Below, one piece after another: positions 23,005-31,940 of a DNA stretch of 64,000 nt. The notes below the pieces were generated by a model. The model had not been told where the DNA came from. It worked only from the letters and a program-made list of their open reading frames with translations, and made no database searches. The stretch covers positions 1-64,000 of the IMG/VR virus record IMGVR_UViG_3300025913_000026; one strand, written 5' to 3'. Each line of letters opens with the position of its first letter. The first letter of the stretch is position 1. The stretch comes from a virus. A program made the translations under genes and the position numbers.

Positions 23005-23715
23005 TTATTTTTTAACTTTTACCATCACTTTTGGAGCACTTGATGGGGATGTTTGCCCATAAGCTGGGACAGTATTTATCAATTCAGTAATTCTTGGATT
23101 TTTACTAATCACCTCATCACGTAATTGCTTAACAATTTTCCCATAAGCTGGATTTTTCTTTAAATTTAATGGGTTGGCATGGGTAACTGGTATCCCATAA
23201 TAGCTTTCATTTACATGCGGCCCTGCTGTTTGACGAGGGGTAAGAATCCCAAGACCATTATATGTCTGAATATCATATTCTTCCCCATGAGGAAGAACCC
23301 CCTTTTTTCTTAATTCTTGTGCATATGCTAATTTCTCCTTAAGGGCTTTCGCTAAAATGTTAGCATTTTTATCACGCTCTGTGGGCAATCCTTGATCTTC
23401 AAATGTCCCCCAAGCTGATCCATAATTAGGGTCTAATTGCCCCATATTAGTCTCTTGTAATGCAATCGCTAAGGCAGTGTGTGGACTTACCCCTTGGGCC
23501 TTTGCATGTGCAATGATGGCTTTTGCATCTTCTTCATTTATTTTTATTCCTTTCCCTCCTATATTTTTAAAAGGAGTACCTGTTGCCGGATTAATTTGTC
23601 TCTTATCCTCTAATTGGATCAATCGCGTGGCATCTGTCGGCTTATACAAGGTAATAGGATCGTCCGGGCCTGTTTCGGACATAGAATTTAAATTCTGAAC
23701 TCTTACTTTAGCCAT
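23005..23715 (-). CDS. Lytic transglycosylase-like virion protein
   Basis: The 236-residue protein has ALAIALQETNMGQLDPNYG followed later by IQTYNGLG, the pattern of goose-type/soluble lytic transglycosylases in which the Glu of LQETN would be catalytic. The N-terminus MAKVRVQNLNSM and basic C-terminus VMVKVKK resemble its neighbour's, which may mark proteins packaged with the internal virion set. It probably digests peptidoglycan during DNA entry. Confidence 0.65.
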   Translation of the reverse strand: MAKVRVQNLNSMSETGPDDPITLYKPTDATRLIQLEDKRQINPATGTPFKNIGGKGIKINEEDAKAIIAHAKAQGVSPHTALAIALQETNMGQLDPNYGSAWGTFEDQGLPTERDKNANILAKALKEKLAYAQELRKKGVLPHGEEYDIQTYNGLGILTPRQTAGPHVNESYYGIPVTHANPLNLKKNPAYGKIVKQLRDEVISKNPRITELINTVPAYGQTSPSSAPKVMVKVKK

Positions 23716-23716
23716 A

Positions 23717-24175
23717 TTAATTATTTTTTACTTTTATGCGTATTGGATAGATAACTCTACCTGTTTTCTCTAATTTAACATTAGGGACATTATATGGAAT
23801 ACCTTGTGGATTAATCGCATTATTAACGCCTGTCCCTATTTTATACCCATTATTGGCAAACCAAGTTCCTTCTTGGACTGGCAGTTGTATTCCCGTATTC
23901 GTTTCTCTGGCATAATCTTCTGCATTATCCCCTAAGTATTTTAACTGCCCATTTATTCTAACAATTTCTGGGAAAACATATCCCTTCCCGTCATCCCCCA
24001 TAAAATGGGTCGATCTTTCTGGTTCCCCTTGAATCTGAATAGAGGGCGCATTTTTTTCATACAGCCTTTGCACCCAATCTAAATGTTTATTTGCATTTAA
24101 AACACTATCTACATAAGCTGTTTTGTTGGATAAAAACAAAGGATGCGGCTTAGGTTGTATTTTAACTTTAGCCAT
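23717..24175 (-). CDS. Virion-associated hypothetical protein
   Basis: The 152-residue protein starts MAKVKIQPKPHPLF and ends RIKVKNN, like the neighbouring transglycosylase-like protein. The middle (DDGKGYVFPEIVRINGQLKYLG) recurs in small proteins beside large internal proteins of Bacteroidota phages. Likely a virion component; function unknown. Confidence 0.6.
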   Translation of the reverse strand: MAKVKIQPKPHPLFLSNKTAYVDSVLNANKHLDWVQRLYEKNAPSIQIQGEPERSTHFMGDDGKGYVFPEIVRINGQLKYLGDNAEDYARETNTGIQLPVQEGTWFANNGYKIGTGVNNAINPQGIPYNVPNVKLEKTGRVIYPIRIKVKNN

Positions 24176-24180
24176 ATAAT

Positions 24181-27100
24181 TTAATGTTTAGTTGTTTTTG
24201 TTTGTTTGCCCAATTTAGTTGTTTTACTGAATTTACCGGTTGCACCTGCCCCTCCTCCACTTCCCCCTGACTTGGGTGTATATGTTTGCGCACCGATCCC
24301 CAAGAATGATAAAACTCCAGCAACAGCCGCGCCATCTGCTCCTGAATCTTTTCTGGCATCATTAATATCATTCCACAGCATGGGTACTGTTAATTTCCAT
24401 GCATCTTTTAATTTAACTTCTTCCCCAACTATATTTTTACCCAAAGTCACATCAACACCAAATCCAACCAATGGTGACAACTTGCTTCGTACTAAATTTG
24501 CGCCTACTACTTCTTGATTTTTAGTATCAAGTTTCTGCATTCCTCCATTAGTTTTTCGTGTAGCTGTCAAGATTTGTGCAAATGCCCTGATGTATTGAGC
24601 ACCACCACCCCAAATATCATATCTGCTGTTTCCTACTTTCAATTTACCAAAATCACTACTTCTTGGGTCGGATTCCACTTCGGCTCCCAGTCTATGCGCC
24701 ATTGCCAAAAACGCGACTCCAGTAATCGTATATTGAGCCATATTTTTTAAAGCCATTATTCTTGCTGTTTTTGGCAATTTGTAATAGTAGTAAGGATTCA
24801 ATAAATTAATATTGGATGCTATAAGTCTTGGTGACCAGAAAGGGATGGCTAGTTGCCCGGCAACCGGCTCAAACGCACCTAATCCACCCCTGCCGGTCAT
24901 GTTATTTACCGCGCTTGCCCATCCTTTATATTCATCTGCTGCATTTTCAAATGTTTTTCCTTGTTTTCTTAAAATATCAACCCCTTCCATAAACCAATCC
25001 ACCCTAGCCATGTTCGCAGCCGATGTAAATGCCCTTTCACTTGCCTTTGCAACTTGTCCAGCTACTGGTATTTTATGAATCAATTGTGAACGCCATTGTT
25101 CTTCTCGCATTGATGCATGAAGTGTATTAGGATCTAACACAGCCAATCCTGAATCCTCAATAAGTTTCCATGCAGGTGAATTATGAAGGTCGTATAACCA
25201 ACGATCATATCTAGCTTGTGAAAATGCTTGTTTGGCACTTTCCCAGAATAATTTAGCGCCTTTAATCGGATGAGTAACCATGAACTTTATTCCTTGCCTT
25301 CCAAAGAATGACATATCAGGATTTGTTTGTAAAGTTCTAACAACATCCAGCGATTCCGATGCTAAATCTTTTGCCTTTTGTAATTTGCTACGATTCTCAT
25401 ATTCTTGTTTAGCCAAACGAGCTTCCCGATCCAATTTTAATTTTATCATTTTATCTTTCAACTCAATAGCTTCCTGATCTAATTTAATTGGTTCTGGTTT
25501 TTCATCTGGGCCATAATCTCCTTTTGCTATTTTATTTTCCAGGTCGGCTATTTGAGATTTATAGCGCCCCTTTAATGCTTCTAATCTTTTTTCATCCGAA
25601 ATCCCCATCTCATCTTCTAATCCCTTTATTTGTTTCTTCAATTCTTCTATCCTTTGATTCCTTGCTCTTACCTTTTTAGGATTAGAAGGAACTTGCCCAT
25701 TAAGCAATTGATCTAATTCATTCATCAATTTTGCTTCTCTACGCAAATCATATAACTGTTGTGTTATTTGATTTCTGGTTTGTTTTTTATTATATTCTCC
25801 AGCTATTATATCATGAACATCGTTCTCTGTTATTTTGGGTATAATATCTTTTACCTGATTATGAACTGCTTTTATTACATCTGGCAATTTAGTAACTCCT
25901 TCTTCTACTAAGTTTTTAACCAGTTTCATTACATCAGGAGATATAGCGGCTAATTCTTTTGCATAAGGAAGTATAGATGCTCCTAAGTTCTCCTTAGAAG
26001 ATTTCTTCCATTTTTCTACAATATTTTTTAATATCTCTTGACGTTCAGATTTATAATCTTTCCCAATTTGTTTCTTGGCTTCTTTTGCTTTTTGTTCTAC
26101 TATTTTTTGCGCCTTTTCTTGATTACTTTTTTCTTTTTGTTCTGCTAATTTCTTTTCATATGCTTCTTTAGCGGCCTTTATTTCCTCATATTCTTTTTTA
26201 GATACCCTTATCTGTTCATCTGTTAATTGGGCCTTATTAGATTCCCTGTCTCTCATTAAAAAGTCTCCCAAAGTTTCCTCAACAGGAACAGAGCCTTTAC
26301 GAGCTACTAAAGCCTTACCTTGAATCCTACCCGCCACATTAAACAAATCCTTTGTTCTTATTAATTGATCTTGTAATTGTCTGTTATATGGGTCTTTATC
26401 TATTTTGGCTAATAAATCACCCATGTATTGTAGCATCATTCTAGTTTCAACATGATCTGGAGTAATTCCATTTCTTAGCTTTGTAAATAATTCATCTAAT
26501 GCGCCTGGTTTTTGTAATTGTTTTGTCGCCTGTTCATCCCATTCGGCTACTTTCTCAGGAGATTTTTCATAGGTTGGCAATCCAAACTCTTCGGCCATTG
26601 CATCCATTTGCCTATGAGTTATCCCTGCCATTGGCGGTTCACCTACTTTTTCTTCACTCGAACCTTGACCCGTTTCTTCTCTCCTTCCGGCTTGTTGCTC
26701 AGTTTCTCCGCGCTCGGATGTGTTTGGCGGTACTTGTTGTATGTCATTGCTGCCAGTGTCTTGGCTTCCTCCTCCGATTTCCCCGCCTTTAGGTATGAGT
26801 CCCTGATTTCCTCGTACATCTTTGGCATGTGTTAATTCTTTATTGTTTAAAAATATATTTGTTGTTTCATCAGTCCATTTACCATCTGTTTGCTTTAACG
26901 CTTCTAATGCTCTCATTACTTTTGAATGGGTAACAACATGGGTATCTTCAGGTAATGATTTTATGTATTCATTAGCTTGTTCCATTCGTTTAGTGAAGTC
27001 ATTGAAACTTTCACCACCAGGAACTAATTCATTATGCTTTTGCGCCCATTCTGATTCATTAAATGATCCTTCTGGCTTTCCATCAAATTCTCCAATATCC

Positions 27101-29427
27101 CATGTATTTAATATTGGAGTTGATTCAACTGGTATTTCTTTGCCAGATATACTTTTAGCTTCCACCGCAGCTTCATTAGCAGTTTGTTTCGCTCTCTCTA
27201 CTTCGCTGGTTACAATTTTATTCTTGTTATTATCGACTATGTATTTCCCTAATTCTTTAGCCTCACGAATACCTTGTTCAGATAATTTTGATGGCTCAAT
27301 CCCATTTTCTTGCCTAGCAGCTGTTTTTGTATCCTCCCCATGTTCAGATACTACTATATGGCCAATTTGTTCTGATGGCACCTTCCCGGCCCCAGTTTCA
27401 GATGACTCAATTTCTTTTGGGTATAATTCTTTAGCTTTATTTACTATTTCTTCTCCAAATGCATCTATAGTTGCCTGAGCGGTAGCTGGATCATGAGCCT
27501 GTTCTGCTATGTCTTTCATATGAGTCCCCAACTCTTTTTCTGTTGCATTTTTTAATACATCAACAGCAAATCCTTTTATTCTACCATCTTTTATTTCTTT
27601 ATCTATTAATTTTTGCAATTCTCCACGATCATTCCCCTTTGAAATATTTACAATTTCTTCATTTAAAATTTTAATACGTTCTTTTAATTCAGGATGAAAG
27701 GCCGGATCAACTTTTTCAAGTTGTCCTTCCAATATATCACGCTCTTTTATCTTCGCTTGAATTTTCAATCTTTCTGTTTCAGGAACACTTTCGGGAATTG
27801 AAGCATTTATTTCTTTTTGTTGCCTAATAGCATTTTGTGCTGACCGTAATTCTTCAGGCGAAATGACTCCTACATCTTGAAGATGATTAAATTCCTGATT
27901 CAATACTTCTTCTGGCATTTTAGATAATCCATGAAGTATTTTATTATAGGTTGATGGCTTCAATAAATTAGCAAACTTACCTACCATCGCGCTTCCAACA
28001 GTTAAAATGAATCCCATTTTAGATTGATCCGCAACACCCTCATCTGTAGATACTGATATTCCTTGTTGTTGAGCTAATATATTTTTAATAGCTTGCCCAC
28101 CTCCTGCGACGCCTCCTATAGCTATTCCTTCTAACCCTTTCTCAACACCAGCTTTGCCTAATTGCTTCAATGCACTAGCTACTGATTTAGTAAGAAGTGT
28201 ATTAGTTCCGGCAGCAGCACCTGATAAATTTTTTATACCTACAAATCCCATTACTGCTCCAGTAATCGCATCAGTGGCTGCTTGATGTGCCGATAATTCT
28301 TTTGCCTTTTTATATGCATCATAATCAGGCATATCTGGATGTTCTTTTTTTATGGATGCATAATTCTGTGGCAACGCTCCGGCATATCCTAATTTATACA
28401 TTTCGTGGGATGTAATACCTCCCGCGGCAGCTGCTCCTCCTAATGGTGTTGTAAAATAACTTGCAACAGCTCCTCCCACTAAAGGCTTTATTGGCGTTCC
28501 TCCTAAAATAGAACCAGCTTCACCTAATGCACCATCAGGCACTTTTGTAGCTTCATCAGGATCATAATCCTTCATTTTGCTATTAAGTTCTTTTATGATA
28601 GCTGCTTCATTCTCTGTTTTAGTATAAAATTCATAATCTTTAAAAAGTTGATTCTTCTGTTTGAATCCTGTAGCTAAACTTCCAAAAAATCCTTGTGGCT
28701 GTGTAAGGACACCTCTTTTTATATCATAATCAAAATCACCACTTTTAAGTTTAGCTACATTCTTTAAAACTTTATCTTCTTTATCAGATCGTTCTTGTGC
28801 ATCTAATCTATATATATCTGCCTTAATTTGACTAGCTCTTGCTGGATCTGTATTTAATAAATCTTTTACTTTTTGTTGTAATGCTTCCCGGGCCATTGCC
28901 GGATTCGTAGCCATTTCATTTTTGTAACGCTCTATTTCATGTGGTTGCACATCTATAGGCTTCTCAAATTGCTTGTCTAATTGTTGAGCTTGAAAATTTA
29001 CCGGCCCTTCTTCTTTAGGATTAAATCCCAATTGCACATTTTTAATTTTCCCCTCCATATCCTTTTTACGATCATAGATAAGATTGCCTATATGTGGGTC
29101 TATATCTCCTAATTCATTTGATACTCGTGTAGCAGCTTGTCCAATACTTTTAGTGCGCTCGTCTATAGGAATAGCATTAGCTTCAACCATTGGCTGATAT
29201 CCTTCTTTTGGAATATCTAACCAATTGGTCATCGGCTTAAATTCTGGGGCCGACTGTTGTGGCTGTGATTGCTTCTGAATGGGTTGATAATTTATCCTCT
29301 CTTTATACTCTGGATATTTTTGAACCATTCTATCAACCAATTCGCTATCATTAACATCCTTATATTGAGGATATTTCTGCTTTATTCTTTGCGCAAATTG
29401 CTCTATGGATAATTTATCTACTGGCAT
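24181..29427 (-). CDS. Very large internal virion (ejection) protein with histidine-phosphatase-like domain
   Basis: The 1748-residue protein starts with FAQRIKQKYPQYKDVND and VDRMVQKYPEYKE, a repeat typical of the N-terminus of giant cargo/ejection proteins in Bacteroidota phages. Residues about 390-470 contain Gly/Ala-rich hydrophobic helices. Residues about 690-850 resemble a phosphoglycerate-mutase-type histidine phosphatase: VVSEHGED (normally VRHGE), TSEVERAKQTA and VVTHSKVMRAL keep both catalytic His, but the Arg of RHG is Glu. A disordered linker (866-930), coiled coils (about 1080-1300) and a helical C-terminus follow. Probably packaged in the capsid and ejected with DNA. A second ORF is nested at 26643-26828. 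Confidence 0.75.
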   Translation of the reverse strand: MPVDKLSIEQFAQRIKQKYPQYKDVNDSELVDRMVQKYPEYKERINYQPIQKQSQPQQSAPEFKPMTNWLDIPKEGYQPMVEANAIPIDERTKSIGQAATRVSNELGDIDPHIGNLIYDRKKDMEGKIKNVQLGFNPKEEGPVNFQAQQLDKQFEKPIDVQPHEIERYKNEMATNPAMAREALQQKVKDLLNTDPARASQIKADIYRLDAQERSDKEDKVLKNVAKLKSGDFDYDIKRGVLTQPQGFFGSLATGFKQKNQLFKDYEFYTKTENEAAIIKELNSKMKDYDPDEATKVPDGALGEAGSILGGTPIKPLVGGAVASYFTTPLGGAAAAGGITSHEMYKLGYAGALPQNYASIKKEHPDMPDYDAYKKAKELSAHQAATDAITGAVMGFVGIKNLSGAAAGTNTLLTKSVASALKQLGKAGVEKGLEGIAIGGVAGGGQAIKNILAQQQGISVSTDEGVADQSKMGFILTVGSAMVGKFANLLKPSTYNKILHGLSKMPEEVLNQEFNHLQDVGVISPEELRSAQNAIRQQKEINASIPESVPETERLKIQAKIKERDILEGQLEKVDPAFHPELKERIKILNEEIVNISKGNDRGELQKLIDKEIKDGRIKGFAVDVLKNATEKELGTHMKDIAEQAHDPATAQATIDAFGEEIVNKAKELYPKEIESSETGAGKVPSEQIGHIVVSEHGEDTKTAARQENGIEPSKLSEQGIREAKELGKYIVDNNKNKIVTSEVERAKQTANEAAVEAKSISGKEIPVESTPILNTWDIGEFDGKPEGSFNESEWAQKHNELVPGGESFNDFTKRMEQANEYIKSLPEDTHVVTHSKVMRALEALKQTDGKWTDETTNIFLNNKELTHAKDVRGNQGLIPKGGEIGGGSQDTGSNDIQQVPPNTSERGETEQQAGRREETGQGSSEEKVGEPPMAGITHRQMDAMAEEFGLPTYEKSPEKVAEWDEQATKQLQKPGALDELFTKLRNGITPDHVETRMMLQYMGDLLAKIDKDPYNRQLQDQLIRTKDLFNVAGRIQGKALVARKGSVPVEETLGDFLMRDRESNKAQLTDEQIRVSKKEYEEIKAAKEAYEKKLAEQKEKSNQEKAQKIVEQKAKEAKKQIGKDYKSERQEILKNIVEKWKKSSKENLGASILPYAKELAAISPDVMKLVKNLVEEGVTKLPDVIKAVHNQVKDIIPKITENDVHDIIAGEYNKKQTRNQITQQLYDLRREAKLMNELDQLLNGQVPSNPKKVRARNQRIEELKKQIKGLEDEMGISDEKRLEALKGRYKSQIADLENKIAKGDYGPDEKPEPIKLDQEAIELKDKMIKLKLDREARLAKQEYENRSKLQKAKDLASESLDVVRTLQTNPDMSFFGRQGIKFMVTHPIKGAKLFWESAKQAFSQARYDRWLYDLHNSPAWKLIEDSGLAVLDPNTLHASMREEQWRSQLIHKIPVAGQVAKASERAFTSAANMARVDWFMEGVDILRKQGKTFENAADEYKGWASAVNNMTGRGGLGAFEPVAGQLAIPFWSPRLIASNINLLNPYYYYKLPKTARIMALKNMAQYTITGVAFLAMAHRLGAEVESDPRSSDFGKLKVGNSRYDIWGGGAQYIRAFAQILTATRKTNGGMQKLDTKNQEVVGANLVRSKLSPLVGFGVDVTLGKNIVGEEVKLKDAWKLTVPMLWNDINDARKDSGADGAAVAGVLSFLGIGAQTYTPKSGGSGGGAGATGKFSKTTKLGKQTKTTKH
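26643..26828 (-). CDS. 61-residue ORF nested in another frame of the large virion gene
   Basis: On the same strand but shifted one base relative to the 1748-residue protein, this frame reads MPKMYEEIRDSYLKAGKSE, then EEAKTLAAMTYNKYRQTHP and a basic tail ending KVRVKKK. The pattern YxxIRDxxxxxGKSExxAxxxAAxxYNxxR is that of a small phage protein/domain I recognise. Third codon positions are strikingly GC-rich (GAG, AAG, CTG, GCG, CCG) in an AT-rich genome, whereas the long frame here is only a Gly/Ser/Gln/Glu linker. It may be an overprinted gene, or an inserted segment now read in the wrong frame. Confidence 0.55.
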   Translation of the reverse strand: MPKMYEEIRDSYLKAGKSEEEAKTLAAMTYNKYRQTHPSAEKLSNKPEGEKKRVKVRVKKK

Positions 29428-30852
29428 TTAAAATAATCCTAATGGGTCTTGATGATTAGTTGATTCTTTTTTAGGGCGGCCTCCTGACATTGTTTTGCCT
29501 AATTCTTTTTTCGTTTGCCCTTTATACCCCAATGCTAATTTAGTTTGTTCTAGTGTCATTGGTTGGCTATAATCTTCATCAACTATGGGGTGTCCATTTT
29601 CATTTTTTAAAACTACCGAAGTACCTTTTATTGGATTTTTATCCTTATCCTTTTCTGGGCCATATTTATAAAAAATAGGCCATATCCTACCCTCTTTTGT
29701 TACAAATATTTTATCAGGTTCACTTTTACCTCTGGTCAGAGCCTTACTTAATACAACATCTCCTTTAAGCTCATGAGCTAACGTTGTCGTATGTGGAGTA
29801 TATATCTTCATTAAATTCCTGTCATCAGATTGAGCTTCTTGAACAGATTTTTCTAAATAATTGTCAATCCATGTATTGTTTAATTGGGTATCATTTGGAT
29901 CAATTCTTTTTCTATAATCTATAAGTTCTTTTGCATTTTTTTGCCTCATTCCCATTAATGCTAACTCTCTGCCATATGTATCTTGCCCTTCCTTATATTC
30001 CGTAGCCTTCATATTGTTATCTATGATAGATTTAACCGCCCACGCATCCCGTTCATTATCTATCGGCTTACCTAATATTTGTTGAGAAACTGCATCGTAT
30101 TTTTTATGCATTAAAGGATCATTCATTACTTCAGAGAATGTTTTTACTGCTTCGCCTCTCCATCTCCTATCTGTATCATATGCATTAAATGCATGTTGAG
30201 CTATTACTTTTTGATTCTCTGGACTATATTGTTGATATATTGGTGTTCTTGTTTTATATCCAGGCAAATTCTCTACTTGGCCTGGAACTTTATCGAATGG
30301 TACACCACCTGTTAAATACTTCTGAAGACCTTCTAAGTCTTTAGTTGTTATGGGTTGTGGTGGCATAGATAGCGTAGCTAAATTTATTCCTACTCTATTA
30401 GGATTACCAATTGGTAAATCGTGTTTTTTAATTTGATCCATAAACGTCGGATCTTCAAAAACATATGACATTTGTGGATTTAATTTCATTTTACCTATTT
30501 CATCCATCGATTTATGAGCATCTTTGCTTTCATTGATTAATGCTCGTTGTTCATTAAGAAGGCGCATGTAATCGGTATATGATTTACCGTTATCCAACTT
30601 AGGATTTAAAATAGCAGCCTTATTTTGAGCATATGCATTACGCCATTCTTGTTGCTTTTGTAATAGCTGAGGTACATCTTGTGAACGCATTCCGGCAGAT
30701 GTAATATCATTACCTAAATTCCTGAAATAATTATCTAAAGCATCTTCCTTGGCCTGCTTTTTTGCTGCTTGTCGTTCATAAAATGCTTCCCACGGTTGTT
30801 GGTTGAAAACAACTGCTCCAGCACTATAAGGGTTTGGTGAATATACAGCCAT
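29428..30852 (-). CDS. Internal virion protein
   Basis: The 474-residue protein starts MAVYSPNPYSAGAVVFNQQP and is mostly helical, with a Lys-rich C-terminus ending DPLGLF. It directly follows the ejection-type protein (30852) and precedes the giant protein, matching the group of three or so internal proteins in podoviruses. No enzymatic motif is visible. Role inferred from position. Confidence 0.65.
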   Translation of the reverse strand: MAVYSPNPYSAGAVVFNQQPWEAFYERQAAKKQAKEDALDNYFRNLGNDITSAGMRSQDVPQLLQKQQEWRNAYAQNKAAILNPKLDNGKSYTDYMRLLNEQRALINESKDAHKSMDEIGKMKLNPQMSYVFEDPTFMDQIKKHDLPIGNPNRVGINLATLSMPPQPITTKDLEGLQKYLTGGVPFDKVPGQVENLPGYKTRTPIYQQYSPENQKVIAQHAFNAYDTDRRWRGEAVKTFSEVMNDPLMHKKYDAVSQQILGKPIDNERDAWAVKSIIDNNMKATEYKEGQDTYGRELALMGMRQKNAKELIDYRKRIDPNDTQLNNTWIDNYLEKSVQEAQSDDRNLMKIYTPHTTTLAHELKGDVVLSKALTRGKSEPDKIFVTKEGRIWPIFYKYGPEKDKDKNPIKGTSVVLKNENGHPIVDEDYSQPMTLEQTKLALGYKGQTKKELGKTMSGGRPKKESTNHQDPLGLF

Positions 30853-31508
30853 TATGAATATGGTAAAGTTTTAGTAGTAAATGGTTTTAATTCCTCCCCT
30901 TTCGTCAGTTCATATTGTGAATAATCAGGAGTTTTATTGCCAAATAGTTTACTTCCATAAGTCGCTCCCATTGTAGCTCCTGTCAATCCTCCATACACAT
31001 TCTGTAATCCTGCATTCATTAGTTGAGTATATCCGGCTGCTTTTTGGCCTAATAAATCTGCCTTCCGTTGATACGGGAGCATTTTATTTATATTGAATGC
31101 CTGCCTTTCCTCTCCCGCCATTGCCTGGGAAGCTGATCCCAATTGAGCAAAGTTTTGAGATTGCTGTTGTTCAGCCGCCGCCGCCGCCTTTAAATAAGCG
31201 TCATTTTGTCCCTGTACTAATGCGGGAATACCAGCTAATGCACTTCTTCGATCTTGCAGCCCAGCTATTCCCTGCGCAGTCCCCCTTGCTATATTTTGCG
31301 CCTGCATTTTATACAAGTTACTTTGATATGGAGACTGCTGGTATCTACCCAACGCCTGATTATAATAATCAGTAATTGATCTTGACTTTTCATATTGCGG
31401 AGTCTGCAAGCCTTCTAATTCCCTTCTCGCTTTCCTTGCTTTGCTGCCGCCAATAATTGACTGTATCCCTCCTATTGCTGCGGTTGCGCCGCCAATGATT
31501 ACAGGCAT
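30852..31508 (-). CDS. Internal virion/DNA-ejection-like protein
   Basis: The 218-residue protein has a Gly/Ala/Ile-rich N-terminus (IIGGATAAIGGIQSIIGG) like that of membrane-active ejection proteins, a helical Gln/Ala-rich middle (AAAAAEQQQSQNFAQLG) and a glycine-rich segment near the C-terminus. T7 gp14-type and P22 ejection proteins share this character. Its stop overlaps the next start. Role inferred. Confidence 0.65.
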   Translation of the reverse strand: MPVIIGGATAAIGGIQSIIGGSKARKARRELEGLQTPQYEKSRSITDYYNQALGRYQQSPYQSNLYKMQAQNIARGTAQGIAGLQDRRSALAGIPALVQGQNDAYLKAAAAAEQQQSQNFAQLGSASQAMAGEERQAFNINKMLPYQRKADLLGQKAAGYTQLMNAGLQNVYGGLTGATMGATYGSKLFGNKTPDYSQYELTKGEELKPFTTKTLPYS

Positions 31509-31510
31509 GA

Positions 31511-31939
31511 CTAAAATATTAAATGAGTTATTAAATGATCCTGTGCTATAATCTTCATTCCATTCTTAACTAACCAGCTTATGCCTCTGCCATTTGCGCT
31601 CCATAGAAAAGCTTGGAAGCCACCTTTTAAATCCATTCTTATTTTGCTCCAAAATTCCTTTAAATATTTTCTAGTTCTGTACTTAACATTCAACGCGAAA
31701 CTGATAAGAGTTTTACCTTCATATACATAGTACCCGATCAATTCTCCTTTTTCATACAACCCCTTCAATGTTGCATCCCCTTTACCTCTTTCGATTCTTA
31801 AAGATATATCATTTACAATATCATCCACCGTTTCTACTTTTACGTGAGGACAATACATGGGATATATCTTAGCGTCAGAATCGAATCCGACCCTTATTGC
31901 CTCTTTAAATTGTTCTCTATTTATAGGTTTTACTATCAT
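31511..31939 (-). CDS. GNAT-fold-like virion-cluster protein
   Basis: From ATG 31939 the 142-residue protein has LKGLYEKGELIGYYVYEG, then FWSKIRMDL and LWSANGRGISWLVKNGMKI. The last part resembles the GNAT C-terminal motif (N.RaixfLxKnGF). Acetyl-CoA-binding residues are not clear, so it may only share the fold. Small GNAT-like proteins between tail genes are recurrent in Bacteroidota phages. Substrate unknown. Confidence 0.5.
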   Translation of the reverse strand: MIVKPINREQFKEAIRVGFDSDAKIYPMYCPHVKVETVDDIVNDISLRIERGKGDATLKGLYEKGELIGYYVYEGKTLISFALNVKYRTRKYLKEFWSKIRMDLKGGFQAFLWSANGRGISWLVKNGMKIIAQDHLITHLIF

Positions 31940-31940
31940 A

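Noticed and set aside
24168-24371. A 67-codon minus-strand frame overlapping the end of the giant virion gene.
   Set aside because: Unlike the nested frame at 26643-26828, it shows no family pattern or distinct codon use.
26499-27478. Plus-strand frames of 97 to 218 codons across the middle of the giant virion gene.
   Set aside because: Their products are Phe/Leu/Ser/Pro-rich shadows of the minus-strand coding frame.
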